From Bacillota bacterium (GTDB lineage: Bacteria; Bacillota; Proteinivoracia; UBA4975): a DNA stretch of 5,365 nucleotides. Shown in pieces: positions 1 to 5,202 of the stretch; position 1 is the stretch's first letter; each line of letters begins with the position of its first letter. Under the pieces are notes generated by a model. That model saw only the letters and a list, made by a program, of their open reading frames with translations. It was not told where the DNA came from and did no database searches. Location: contig JAAYHI010000170.1 in assembly GCA_012727415.1 (NCBI GenBank), forward strand, positions 1 to 5,365, given 5' to 3'. The position numbers were made by a program, and so were the translations under genes.

Positions 1-1527
1 GGGCACAACTTCATACAGGCCGTAGCCGGCAAGCAGCTGCCGCACCTGCCATTCCAGACTTTGCTTGTCATTGCGCACCCCCAGGGTCAATGCCCCTTGG
101 GGCAAAGAGGCAGGTATTTTGTCGTAGCCATACAGGCGGCCGACTTCTTCGGAAATATCCTGCCACAATTCCAGGTCCCTGCGGCGGCTGGGCACTTGTA
201 CCCTTAGGCTGTCGCCATGGGTTTCCACCTGCAGGCCGAGATTATTTAATATGCCGATGGCCTGCTCTTCAGTGATGTTTGTGCCCAACAGGCCGTTGAT
301 GTCCTCCATCCGGACAGCAATTGAGCGGACCGAAGCCTTGTCATCTCCTGCACTGGTGAGCTCTCCTGCTTCTCCCCCCGCCAACTGGCAGATTAAGCTT
401 GTTGCCCGCAGCGAGGCAATCCTGGTTACCGCGGGGTCGACGCCCTTTTCAAAGCGGCTGCCCGCCTCAGAGCTGATGCCCAACGCTTTAGCAGTGCGTC
501 TTACGGAAATGGCATCAAAAACCGCTGCTTCCACAAGGACATTAGTTGTATTTGCATCCACTTCGCTATCCTCGCTGCCCATGACCCCGGCAATGGTCAC
601 CGGCCTGCCGCCGGAGGTAATCAGCATCATACCGGGATCCAATTGCCTCTCCTTATCGTCGAGGGTTACCATGGTTTCTGCCGGCAACGCCTGGCGCACG
701 GTTATTTCCTGCCCGGGGAGCTTGTCGGCATCAAAGGTATGCAGGGGATGTCCCCACTCCAGCATGACATAATTTGCAATGTCGACAATATTGTTTACCG
801 GCCGCATACCGCAGGCCAGCAGCCGCAGCTGCAGCCACAAAGGGGAAGGTGCCACTTTAACGCCTTTAATGAGGCGACCGGTATAGAAGGAACAAGCTTC
901 AGTATCAATAGTAATTGGGAAACCCCACTTTCCCCCCTCGATTTCCTCAGGGGCCTCCAGGGAAAAGGGCTTGCCCAGGAAGGCGCTGATCTCTGCTGCC
1001 AGTCCCCGCAGGCTGAGGAGGTCCCCCCTGTCGGCAGTAAGCTCAATATCCAGGATGACATCATCAAGGCCAAGATAGGCATTGATATCCAGGCCCGGTT
1101 GAGCCGTTAAGGGAAGCTGGAGAATGCCATCGCTGTCCTGTACCAGGGGAAGCTTTAGTTCTGCGGCAGAACAGAGCATGCCCTCAGACTCTACTCCCCG
1201 GATTTTGCTCCTCTTGATTTTAAAGTTGTCGGGGAGAACTGCTCCTATCCTGGCCAGGGGTACCTTGTCCCCCGGGGCAATGTTATGGGCCCCGCAGACC
1301 ACAGAATATACCTCTGACCCGTCGCTGACTTTTGTCAAAGACAGGCGGTCGGCATTGGGGTGAGGCTTTACTTCCAGGAGTTCTGCCACCACAACCCCGG
1401 TTATTTCCGGGGCCAGGGGGGTGATACTCTCTACAGGAAAGCCTACAGCTGCCAAGCCTTCAGCCAGCTCCTGGGGAGTAAGCTCAAAGCCGAGTGTTTC
1501 TTTCAGCCAGTTATATGAGAACTTCAT
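1..1527 (-). CDS. pheT: Phenylalanyl-tRNA synthetase beta subunit, partial (C-terminus beyond window)
   Basis: Beta chain of the cytoplasmic alpha2-beta2 enzyme that charges tRNA-Phe with phenylalanine. I translated the minus strand from ATG at 1527: the frame stays open for 509 codons to the window edge, so about the first two thirds of a family member of roughly 800 residues is present. Seen in order: an N-terminal start typical of the family (MKFSYNWLKE); an EMAP-II-like tRNA-binding domain at about residues 40-150 (HPNADRLSLTKV near 56-67, GMLCSAAEL near 116-124); the B3/B4 editing-domain region from about 210, with NNIVDIANYVMLEWGHPLHTFD at roughly 245-266 broken only by usual family variation; EAGSRFEKGVDP at 354-365; and the B5 domain start near 400-470. 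One oddity: the segment usually written TPNRxD reads TADRGD at 164-169. The start follows GGGAGG (1542-1537) by 9 nt and overlaps the pheS stop by one base, so translation is probably coupled. Identification is firm. Confidence 0.97.
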   Translation of the reverse strand, partial: MKFSYNWLKETLGFELTPQELAEGLAAVGFPVESITPLAPEITGVVVAELLEVKPHPNADRLSLTKVSDGSEVYSVVCGAHNIAPGDKVPLARIGAVLPDNFKIKRSKIRGVESEGMLCSAAELKLPLVQDSDGILQLPLTAQPGLDINAYLGLDDVILDIELTADRGDLLSLRGLAAEISAFLGKPFSLEAPEEIEGGKWGFPITIDTEACSFYTGRLIKGVKVAPSPLWLQLRLLACGMRPVNNIVDIANYVMLEWGHPLHTFDADKLPGQEITVRQALPAETMVTLDDKERQLDPGMMLITSGGRPVTIAGVMGSEDSEVDANTTNVLVEAAVFDAISVRRTAKALGISSEAGSRFEKGVDPAVTRIASLRATSLICQLAGGEAGELTSAGDDKASVRSIAVRMEDINGLLGTNITEEQAIGILNNLGLQVETHGDSLRVQVPSRRRDLELWQDISEEVGRLYGYDKIPASLPQGALTLGVRNDKQSLEWQVRQLLAGYGLYEVVP

Positions 1528-2561
1528 TACGCCAAACCTCCCGGAAACTGTTTAAGGGTGCGCAGGTCATTCTGGTATAAATAGCGGATGTCAGTGATTC
1601 CATAGAGTAACATTGCCACCCGGTCTATGCCCATGCCAAAGGCAAAGCCTGAAACCTGGCTGGAGTCGTACCCGGACATCTCCAGCACCCGGGGATGAAC
1701 CATCCCGGCCCCCAAAATCTCCAGCCAGCCAGTATCAGCGCACATTCTGCACCCCTTGCCATTGCAGGCAGTACAGAGAATGTCTACTTCCGCGCTGGGC
1801 TCGGTGAAGGGGAAATAGCTGGGCCGCAGGCGAATCTGTTGCTGGGGGCCAAACATTTCCCGGGCAAACAGCAGCAATGTACCTTTCAAATCCGCCAAAG
1901 TTATGCCCTTGTCGATAACCAGTCCCTCAATCTGAAAAAACATAGGTGAATGGGTAGCATCATCGTCCTTGCGGTATACCTTGCCGGGGCAAATCATCTT
2001 CAGGGGCGCTGGGCACATCTTTTCCATTGTCCGCACCTGGACGGGAGAAGTATGGGTCCGCAGCACAGTTTCTTCATCTATGTAGAAGGTGTCCTGCATA
2101 TCCCGGGCGGGGTGATGCCTGGGCAAGTTGAGGGCGACAAAGTTATAGTAATCGGACTCAATTTCCGGGCCCTCTTCAATGGTATAGCCCATGCCGAGAA
2201 AAATATCTTCGATGCGCCTGCGGACATGGTTCAGAGGGTGAACAGCTCCCCGCAGGGGCTTGCGGCCAGGTAAGGATATATCCACCTTTTCCCGGGCCAG
2301 CTTCCGCTCCTGCTCCTCCCGGGCCAGGTCCTGATGGGCCCGGGCCAATGCGGTTTCCAAAGCATCCCGCACTTCATTGGCCAGCTTGCCCACCACAGGC
2401 CGCTCCTCAGGGGGCAGACTTCCCATTTGCCGCAACAGAGAAGTAAGCTCCCCCTTTTTGCCCAGGAATCTCAGGCGGATTTCTTCCAGATCTGCCAGGC
2501 TTTCTGCAGCAGCAATAGCCTGCTCTGCTTGAGCCTGTATAGCTGTTAGCTTTTCTTTCAT
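1527..2561 (-). CDS. pheS: Phenylalanyl-tRNA synthetase alpha subunit
   Basis: Catalytic chain of the phenylalanyl-tRNA synthetase; it activates Phe with ATP and transfers it to tRNA-Phe. The 344-residue length equals that of the B. subtilis protein. Residues 1-90 form the charged helical N-terminal arm (FLGKKGELTSLL at 32-43). The class II core follows: motif 1 region about 108-134, the substrate-site THTS at 169-172, motif 2 at 193-213 with Arg197, His204, Gln210 and Glu212, and motif 3 at 305-320 (GFAFGMGIDR, with Arg314). Four cysteines (263, 266, 271, 274) lie in the insert before GWLEILGAGMVHP, as is usual in Firmicutes members. The ATG start follows AAGGAGGA (2575-2568) at an ideal distance, and that site begins right after the T-box terminator. 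The stop TAA shares its last base with the ATG of pheT. Regulation is through the upstream T-box. Confidence 0.98.
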   Translation of the reverse strand: MKEKLTAIQAQAEQAIAAAESLADLEEIRLRFLGKKGELTSLLRQMGSLPPEERPVVGKLANEVRDALETALARAHQDLAREEQERKLAREKVDISLPGRKPLRGAVHPLNHVRRRIEDIFLGMGYTIEEGPEIESDYYNFVALNLPRHHPARDMQDTFYIDEETVLRTHTSPVQVRTMEKMCPAPLKMICPGKVYRKDDDATHSPMFFQIEGLVIDKGITLADLKGTLLLFAREMFGPQQQIRLRPSYFPFTEPSAEVDILCTACNGKGCRMCADTGWLEILGAGMVHPRVLEMSGYDSSQVSGFAFGMGIDRVAMLLYGITDIRYLYQNDLRTLKQFPGGLA

Positions 2562-2576
2562 TTCACATCCTCCTTC

Positions 2577-2613
2577 AAAAAAATAATACCCCTCGTCAGG
2601 GACGAAAGGTATT
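2577..2613 (-). terminator. T-box intrinsic terminator ahead of pheS
   Basis: Thirteen-pair stem (2613-2601 with 2597-2585, two G-U pairs, loop CCT) followed by ATTTTTTT (2584-2577). Its 5' arm contains CGTC, which the antiterminator needs for its own 3' side, so the two folds exclude each other. The U run ends just before the pheS ribosome-binding site. Confidence 0.93.
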
Positions 2614-2815
2614 CCGTGGTACCACCCTTTTTCCCGCCAAAGGCGGGCACTCTGGTCCTGATAACGGTGGACAGCCGTTTGAGCCTACCAGCAGACCTTC
2701 AGCCCAACGATTTGGAAGGGAATTCCTGCATTCACCGGCAGGCGCTTTCAGTCAAGGCGCTCTTCCCTGTAGCCGGCGGTTCATGCAGTAATGGTCTTCC
2801 GCATTATCTTTCTTC
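2577..2815 (-). promoter_or_regulatory. T-box riboswitch, tRNA-Phe responsive (UUC specifier)
   Basis: Leader that lets uncharged tRNA-Phe turn on pheST by antitermination. Visible Stem I: lower helix GGAAG (2800-2796) with CTTCC (2718-2714); a specifier loop whose 3' strand is GAATTCC (2725-2719), giving the expected GAA followed by specifier UUC (2722-2720), a Phe codon; then CTGCAT (2788-2783) with ATGCAG (2731-2726), and CGCCGGC (2778-2772) with GCCGGTG (2739-2733). A GC hairpin before the antiterminator (CCCGCC/GGCGGG, 2633-2647) is the likely Stem III. The T-box sequence AGGGTGGTACCACGG (2628-2614) folds as AGGG with CCCT (2601-2598), the 7-nt bulge TGGTACC (2624-2618) and ACG with CGT (2604-2602). 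The bulge base U after UGG matches a discriminator A. The 5' loop strand reads ATTA rather than the more usual AGTA. The exact 5' limit is uncertain. Confidence 0.95.
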
Positions 2816-2902
2816 AACAGACAATTTTTTATAAATCATATACGCCGAGATGTATCCGGTAAGTTCAAACAGCCGCCAGAAGAATCCAGCAAGAAGGAGC
2901 AT
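2804..2902 (-). CDS. yqzL: YqzL-like small protein
   Basis: A 32-residue reading frame from ATG at 2902 to TAA at 2806-2804, preceded by GGGAGGTG (2915-2908) about 5 nt upstream of the start codon. The protein reads as a short hydrophobic lead (MLLLAGFF), then WRLFELTGYISAYMIYKKL and a charged tail. The order aromatic-W-x-x-F-x-x-TG-x-I-x-AY-x-x-YK is the pattern I know from the YqzL-like family of Firmicutes, small proteins of unknown function. An in-frame extension upstream would read through the repeat cluster and lacks a ribosome-binding site, so I chose the ATG at 2902. The gene lies between a promoter candidate and the pheS T-box, and its stop codon is 3 nt from the Stem I helix. In Bacillus the family gene lies beside recO and era, so this location is unusual. 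It could also act as a leader peptide. Family assignment is from memory of the pattern only. Confidence 0.62.
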   Translation of the reverse strand: MLLLAGFFWRLFELTGYISAYMIYKKLSVEER

Positions 2903-2929
2903 ACCAGCACCTCCCGGTGATTTTCCCTG

Positions 2930-2959
2930 ATTATAACACAAACCCCAGGGCAATAACAA
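2930..2959 (-). promoter_or_regulatory. Candidate sigma-A promoter for yqzL-like gene, T-box and pheST
   Basis: TTGTTA (2959-2954), an 18-nt spacer and a perfect TATAAT (2935-2930). A start near 2923 would place the YqzL-like gene and the T-box in one leader transcript. A weaker alternative lies inside the small gene (TTACCG, 16 nt, TATGAT, around 2865-2838), which would give a shorter, more typical T-box leader. Confidence 0.6.
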
Positions 2960-2960
2960 C

Positions 2961-3024
2961 GGGGACGGTACAAATCCGCGAACGTACAAATCGGGGACGG
3001 TCCTCAAATTTGTACAATTTGTAC
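2961..3024. repeat. Cluster of short direct and inverted repeats (REP-like)
   Basis: GGGGACGGT occurs twice (2961-2969 and 2993-3001). GTACAAATC occurs twice (2968-2976 and 2984-2992), and its inverse ATTTGTAC occurs twice (3008-3015 and 3017-3024). GTACAAAT at 2984-2991 pairs with ATTTGTAC at 3008-3015, and inside that GGGG pairs with CCTC around a 5-nt loop, so the block can form a compact hairpin. The cluster starts right after the stop codon of the methyltransferase. It has the look of a dispersed palindromic element or a remnant of one; no transposase is present. Confidence 0.7.
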
Positions 3025-3025
3025 A

Positions 3026-3811
3026 TCAAAGCCCTCTGTATATTAAAGCCTGATACAGCACTAGGGTTGCCGCCATGGCAGCGTTTAAAGATTCCAGGTT
3101 GCCAGGCATGGGAATAGTGATTGCAGCGGAACAGGCGGCAGCGATTGCCTCCCCTGTGCCCTCTGCTTCGCTGCCCACCACCAAGGCAAGTTTGCCCTCA
3201 TAGGGAAAGCGATGAAAGGGAATTCCTCCCCGGGGCTCCATAGTCACCAGCTGCCAGTGGCCAGCCCTCGCCCAGCTCACTATCTGCTCCGGCTCGACAT
3301 TCATCACCCAGGGTACCCGGAATATCCCGCCCATACTTGCCCGCACCACCTTGGGGGAGCTGAGGTCCACTGTGCCAACGGTAGCGATAATGCCGCTGAT
3401 GCCAGCGGCGGAACCGCTGCGCAGCAGGGTGCCGGCATTGCCAGGATCCCGGATGCCGTCCAACACCAGGACCAGATCCCCTTGAATAGCATCCAGCTCA
3501 TTGAAAGGAAGGGCAAATACCGCTATTACCCCCTGGGAAGTCTCGGTATCCCCAACCAAGGCCATGAGTTCAGGATCCAGGTCCATCCTTGGGTAGTCCC
3601 AGCGGGACACTATTTTTCTGGCATGCTCACTTAACAGGGGCGGCGATATTATTACCTTCTCTGGAACCCAGCCTGCCGCCAGGCCATCCTCCACCAAGCG
3701 CAACCCTTCAGCCAGAAAGCGGCTCTGGCGCAAGCGTTGCTTGCGCTGACCCAGCTTAATGAGTTCCTTGACCTCCGGATGCTGGCGGGAAGTAATTCTT
3801 TTTCCGGCCAT
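3026..3811 (-). CDS. TrmH/SpoU-family RNA 2'-O-ribose methyltransferase (YsgA-like)
   Basis: Predicted S-adenosylmethionine-dependent methyltransferase of the SPOUT superfamily acting on rRNA or tRNA ribose. From ATG at 3811 the protein has 261 residues, the usual size. Residues about 10-100 match the substrate-binding N-terminal domain (RFLAEGLRLVEDGL at 31-44). The three SpoU motifs are complete: DGIRDPGNAGTLLRS at 118-132 (Asn125, Arg131), VRASMGGIFRVPW at 156-168, and GSEAEG at 213-218 with IPMPGNLESLNAAMA at 233-247, which forms the knotted cofactor site. The frame stays open for 27 more codons upstream to an ATG at 3892. I prefer 3811 because GGGAGG (3825-3820) stands 8 nt before it and the extension has no family likeness. 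The position just before pheST is that of ysgA in B. subtilis. The exact RNA substrate cannot be told from sequence. A TATAAA (3862-3857) upstream lacks a good -35 box, so its promoter is unclear. Confidence 0.93.
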   Translation of the reverse strand: MAGKRITSRQHPEVKELIKLGQRKQRLRQSRFLAEGLRLVEDGLAAGWVPEKVIISPPLLSEHARKIVSRWDYPRMDLDPELMALVGDTETSQGVIAVFALPFNELDAIQGDLVLVLDGIRDPGNAGTLLRSGSAAGISGIIATVGTVDLSSPKVVRASMGGIFRVPWVMNVEPEQIVSWARAGHWQLVTMEPRGGIPFHRFPYEGKLALVVGSEAEGTGEAIAAACSAAITIPMPGNLESLNAAMAATLVLYQALIYRGL

Positions 3812-3890
3812 TTTCCCAACCTCCCATCCCCCCAATAGCCTCGGGACTTGCCTGTATTTATAATTTGCCGTGGTACAATAATAATCCTGC

Positions 3891-3917
3891 ATAAATAGAA
3901 AAGCGCCCTGGGCGCTT
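3891..3917 (-). terminator. Terminator-like hairpin after rplT
   Basis: AAGCGCC (3917-3911), loop CAG, GGCGCTT (3907-3901), then TTCTATTTAT. The hairpin starts 1 nt past the rplT stop codon. The T tract is interrupted by C and A, so termination may be partial and the methyltransferase may receive read-through from infC-rpmI-rplT. Confidence 0.75.
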
Positions 3918-3918
3918 A

Positions 3919-4272
3919 CTATTTATTTTCGCACACTTGCTCTACCAACTGGCTAAAGCCCTGAGCATCGTTAATCGCCATATCCGCTAACATTTTGCGG
4001 TTAATGTTTATTCCAGATTCTTTGATGCAGTGCATTAGCTGGCTGTAGGTAGTGCCGTTATTGCGAGCGGCAGCATTAATTCTGGCAATCCAGAGTTTGC
4101 GAAAATCCCGCTTGCGGTTGCGACGGTCACGGTAGGCGTAAGCCTGTGATTTGAGCATCTGCTCTTGAGCCCGGCGAAAAGTGCGGCTCTTAGAGCCAAA
4201 ATATCCCTTGGCAAGTTTTAATACTTTTTTATGGCGTTGACGGGTTTGAACTCCCGGTTTTATCCTTGGCAT
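3919..4272 (-). CDS. rplT: Large-subunit ribosomal protein L20
   Basis: L20 binds 23S rRNA early in assembly of the 50S subunit and, in both E. coli and B. subtilis, represses its own operon through the mRNA leader. The 117 residues are close to the family length. The very basic, extended N-terminal tail is present (MPRIKPGVQTRQRHKKVLKLAKGY broadly matches the family; KPG replaces the more usual KGG). The strongest signature is AYRDRRNRKRDFRKLWIARI at 46-65, followed by the globular C-terminal RNA-binding domain (NAAARNNG, then NINRKMLADMAIND at about 89-102). The start has AAGGAGG (4289-4283) 10 nt upstream. It is the last gene before a terminator-like hairpin and lies 28 nt after rpmI. Its product is the likely ligand of the leader switch upstream of infC. 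Confidence 0.98.
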   Translation of the reverse strand: MPRIKPGVQTRQRHKKVLKLAKGYFGSKSRTFRRAQEQMLKSQAYAYRDRRNRKRDFRKLWIARINAAARNNGTTYSQLMHCIKESGININRKMLADMAINDAQGFSQLVEQVCENK

Positions 4273-4300
4273 CTTAAAAAAGCCTCCTTAATCAAATCTT

Positions 4301-4495
4301 TTAGTACGGCAGCATGCGCTCTACTTTTTTCTGATCCACCGAAGCGATAAGGGTGTTTTTCCGCAGATTGCGCTTGCGCTTGGCAGATTTCTTGGTAAGA
4401 ATATGACTGGTATAAGCATGAGTGCGCTTAAATTTACCAGTACCCGTCTTCCGAAAGCGTTTCGCTGCACCGCGATGGGATTTAATTTTAGGCAC
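4301..4495 (-). CDS. rpmI: Large-subunit ribosomal protein L35, GTG start
   Basis: Small basic 50S protein of 64 residues, the normal family length. Seen: KSHRGAAKRFRKTGTGKFKR at positions 5-24, AYTSHILTKKSAKRKRNLRK at 27-46, and the C-terminal MLPY. All are hallmark L35 segments. The start codon is GTG (4495-4493), inside the palindrome CACGTG. AGGAGGA (4508-4502) sits 6 nt upstream and no ATG is available near it. The gene begins 16 nt after the infC stop, so its ribosome-binding site lies in that short gap and translation is probably linked to infC. It follows the conserved infC-rpmI-rplT order. Confidence 0.98.
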   Translation of the reverse strand: MPKIKSHRGAAKRFRKTGTGKFKRTHAYTSHILTKKSAKRKRNLRKNTLIASVDQKKVERMLPY

Positions 4496-4511
4496 GTGGA
4501 ATCCTCCTATA

Positions 4512-5027
4512 CTATGAACTTTGTTTCGGCGACAATATCATTATCATGTTGCGGCCTTCTAAACGTCCAGGTTTCTCAACTACTGCCACATCTGCCAGGT
4601 CGGCGGCAAAACGCTCGCAAACAGCCATCCCCTGCTCAGGGTGGGTTACCTGCCTGCCGCGGAAACGAATATTGACTTTGACCTTATTCTTATCAGCTAA
4701 AAATCTCATGGCATTGCGCAGTTTTACCTGGTAGTCATGTTCCTCGGTCTGAGGCCTGAGCTGTACTTCTTTTACGGTAATAACATGTTGCTTTTTCCGG
4801 GATTCTTTCTCCCGTTTGCTCTGCTCATATTTGAACCGGCCATAGTCCATTAATTTGCATACCGGCGGTTTCGCCTGCGGGGCCACATTGACCAGGTCCA
4901 AATTCCTCTCCCCAGCCATCTCGAGAGCCTTGCTCAGGGGCATAATCCCCAGTTGTTCGCCGTCTTCACTCACCAGGCGAACCTCTTTGGCGCGGATGGC
5001 TTCATTGAGCAATAAATCTTTACTGAT
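4512..5027 (-). CDS. infC: Translation initiation factor IF-3, probable ATC start
   Basis: IF-3 binds the 30S subunit, keeps it apart from 50S and checks the start codon and initiator tRNA. Counted from ATC at 5027 the protein has 171 residues, as expected. The N-domain opens with SKDLLLNEAIRAKEVRL (2-18) and holds the family signature around 53-75 (KPPVCKLMDYGRFKYEQ). A lysine-rich linker at about 71-81 leads to the C-domain (KEVQLRPQTEEHDYQVKLRN at 86-105, IRFRGRQVTHPEQG at 110-123). Homology begins at ISKD, and the only codon fitting the Shine-Dalgarno AGGAGGTG (5042-5035) is ATC, 7 nt downstream. An in-frame ATG at 5132 exists but would translate the structured leader and the ribosome-binding site itself, so I reject it. 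Rare AUU, AUC or AUA starts are known for infC and underlie IF-3 self-repression. Confidence 0.95.
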   Translation of the reverse strand: MSKDLLLNEAIRAKEVRLVSEDGEQLGIMPLSKALEMAGERNLDLVNVAPQAKPPVCKLMDYGRFKYEQSKREKESRKKQHVITVKEVQLRPQTEEHDYQVKLRNAMRFLADKNKVKVNIRFRGRQVTHPEQGMAVCERFAADLADVAVVEKPGRLEGRNMIMILSPKQSS

Positions 5028-5034
5028 AACATAA

Positions 5035-5042
5035 CACCTCCT
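5035..5042 (-). promoter_or_regulatory. infC Shine-Dalgarno that selects the ATC start
   Basis: AGGAGGTG matches the 16S rRNA tail over 8 bases. Only 2 nt separate it from an out-of-frame ATG (5032-5030), while 7 nt separate it from the in-frame ATC (5027-5025). The spacing therefore favours ATC. Confidence 0.85.
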
Positions 5043-5167
5043 AATGATAAATGGGCAGGAAGCTACCTGCCCATAAAACACCAACCCAGTAGGTTTTTGT
5101 TTTAACCCCAGTAACAACCAAAAAGGCGTCATGTGAGGTGAGAAGCCAGGTAGCCTCTACTTAACCG
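5043..5167 (-). promoter_or_regulatory. Structured infC-rpmI-rplT leader (L20-leader-like)
   Basis: Leader of about 125 nt between the promoter and the infC ribosome-binding site. Visible folds: hairpin P1 AGAGGC/GCTTCT (5158-5153 with 5146-5141, loop TACCTG); hairpin P2 TAAAACA/TGTTTTA (5104-5098 with 5080-5074) continued by AACC/GGTT (5095-5092 with 5086-5083) across an AA/GG internal loop; and hairpin P3 (5074-5051), a perfect 9-bp stem. The loop of P1 and its flank (5157-5147) can pair for 11 bp with 5069-5059 in P3, so P3 and the long-range helix exclude each other. In B. subtilis the same operon is known to be controlled by L20 through premature termination in its leader. The link to L20 here is inferred from operon content and these folds. 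Confidence 0.75.
5051..5074 (-). terminator. Leader hairpin upstream of infC, possible attenuator
   Basis: ATGGGCAGG (5074-5066), loop TAGCTT, CCTGCCCAT (5059-5051), nine perfect pairs. The downstream tract TTATCATT is only moderately T-rich, so it could be a weak or factor-assisted terminator or act on translation, since the Shine-Dalgarno starts 8 nt later. Confidence 0.5.
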
Positions 5168-5173
5168 TAATAC

Positions 5174-5202
5174 ATACTACACCCATTCAGGCAAAAAGTC
5201 AA
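5174..5202 (-). promoter_or_regulatory. Sigma-A-type promoter of infC-rpmI-rplT
   Basis: TTGACT (5202-5197), a 17-nt spacer and TAGTAT (5179-5174). The predicted start near 5167 gives a leader of about 140 nt to the infC start codon. Confidence 0.75.

Noticed and set aside
251..1110. Long plus-strand open frames opposite pheT
   Set aside because: The minus-strand frame is a continuous, well-matched PheT protein; the plus-strand products are low-complexity S/P/A-rich or unpatterned and lack ribosome-binding sites.
1613..2549. Plus-strand open frames opposite pheS
   Set aside because: They lie wholly within the confident pheS gene and resemble no known family.
2903..3007. Longer 67-residue version of the YqzL-like frame
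   Set aside because: The added part is translated repeat cluster and promoter, and the family pattern starts only near the ATG at 2902.
2961..3024. CRISPR-like array
   Set aside because: Repeat units are only 9-10 bp, overlap and change orientation, and there are no regular spacers or cas genes.
3212..3634. 140-residue plus-strand frame, and a 70-residue alternative minus-strand frame, inside the methyltransferase
   Set aside because: Both are shadows of the SPOUT-domain frame, which shows all three family motifs.
3812..3892. N-terminal extension of the methyltransferase to an ATG at 3892
   Set aside because: No ribosome-binding site at that ATG, which lies right after the terminator-like hairpin; the ATG at 3811 has a good one and gives the normal family length.
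5028..5132. N-terminal extension of IF-3 to an ATG at 5132
   Set aside because: It would translate the leader hairpins and the Shine-Dalgarno; the extra 35 residues have no IF-3 likeness.
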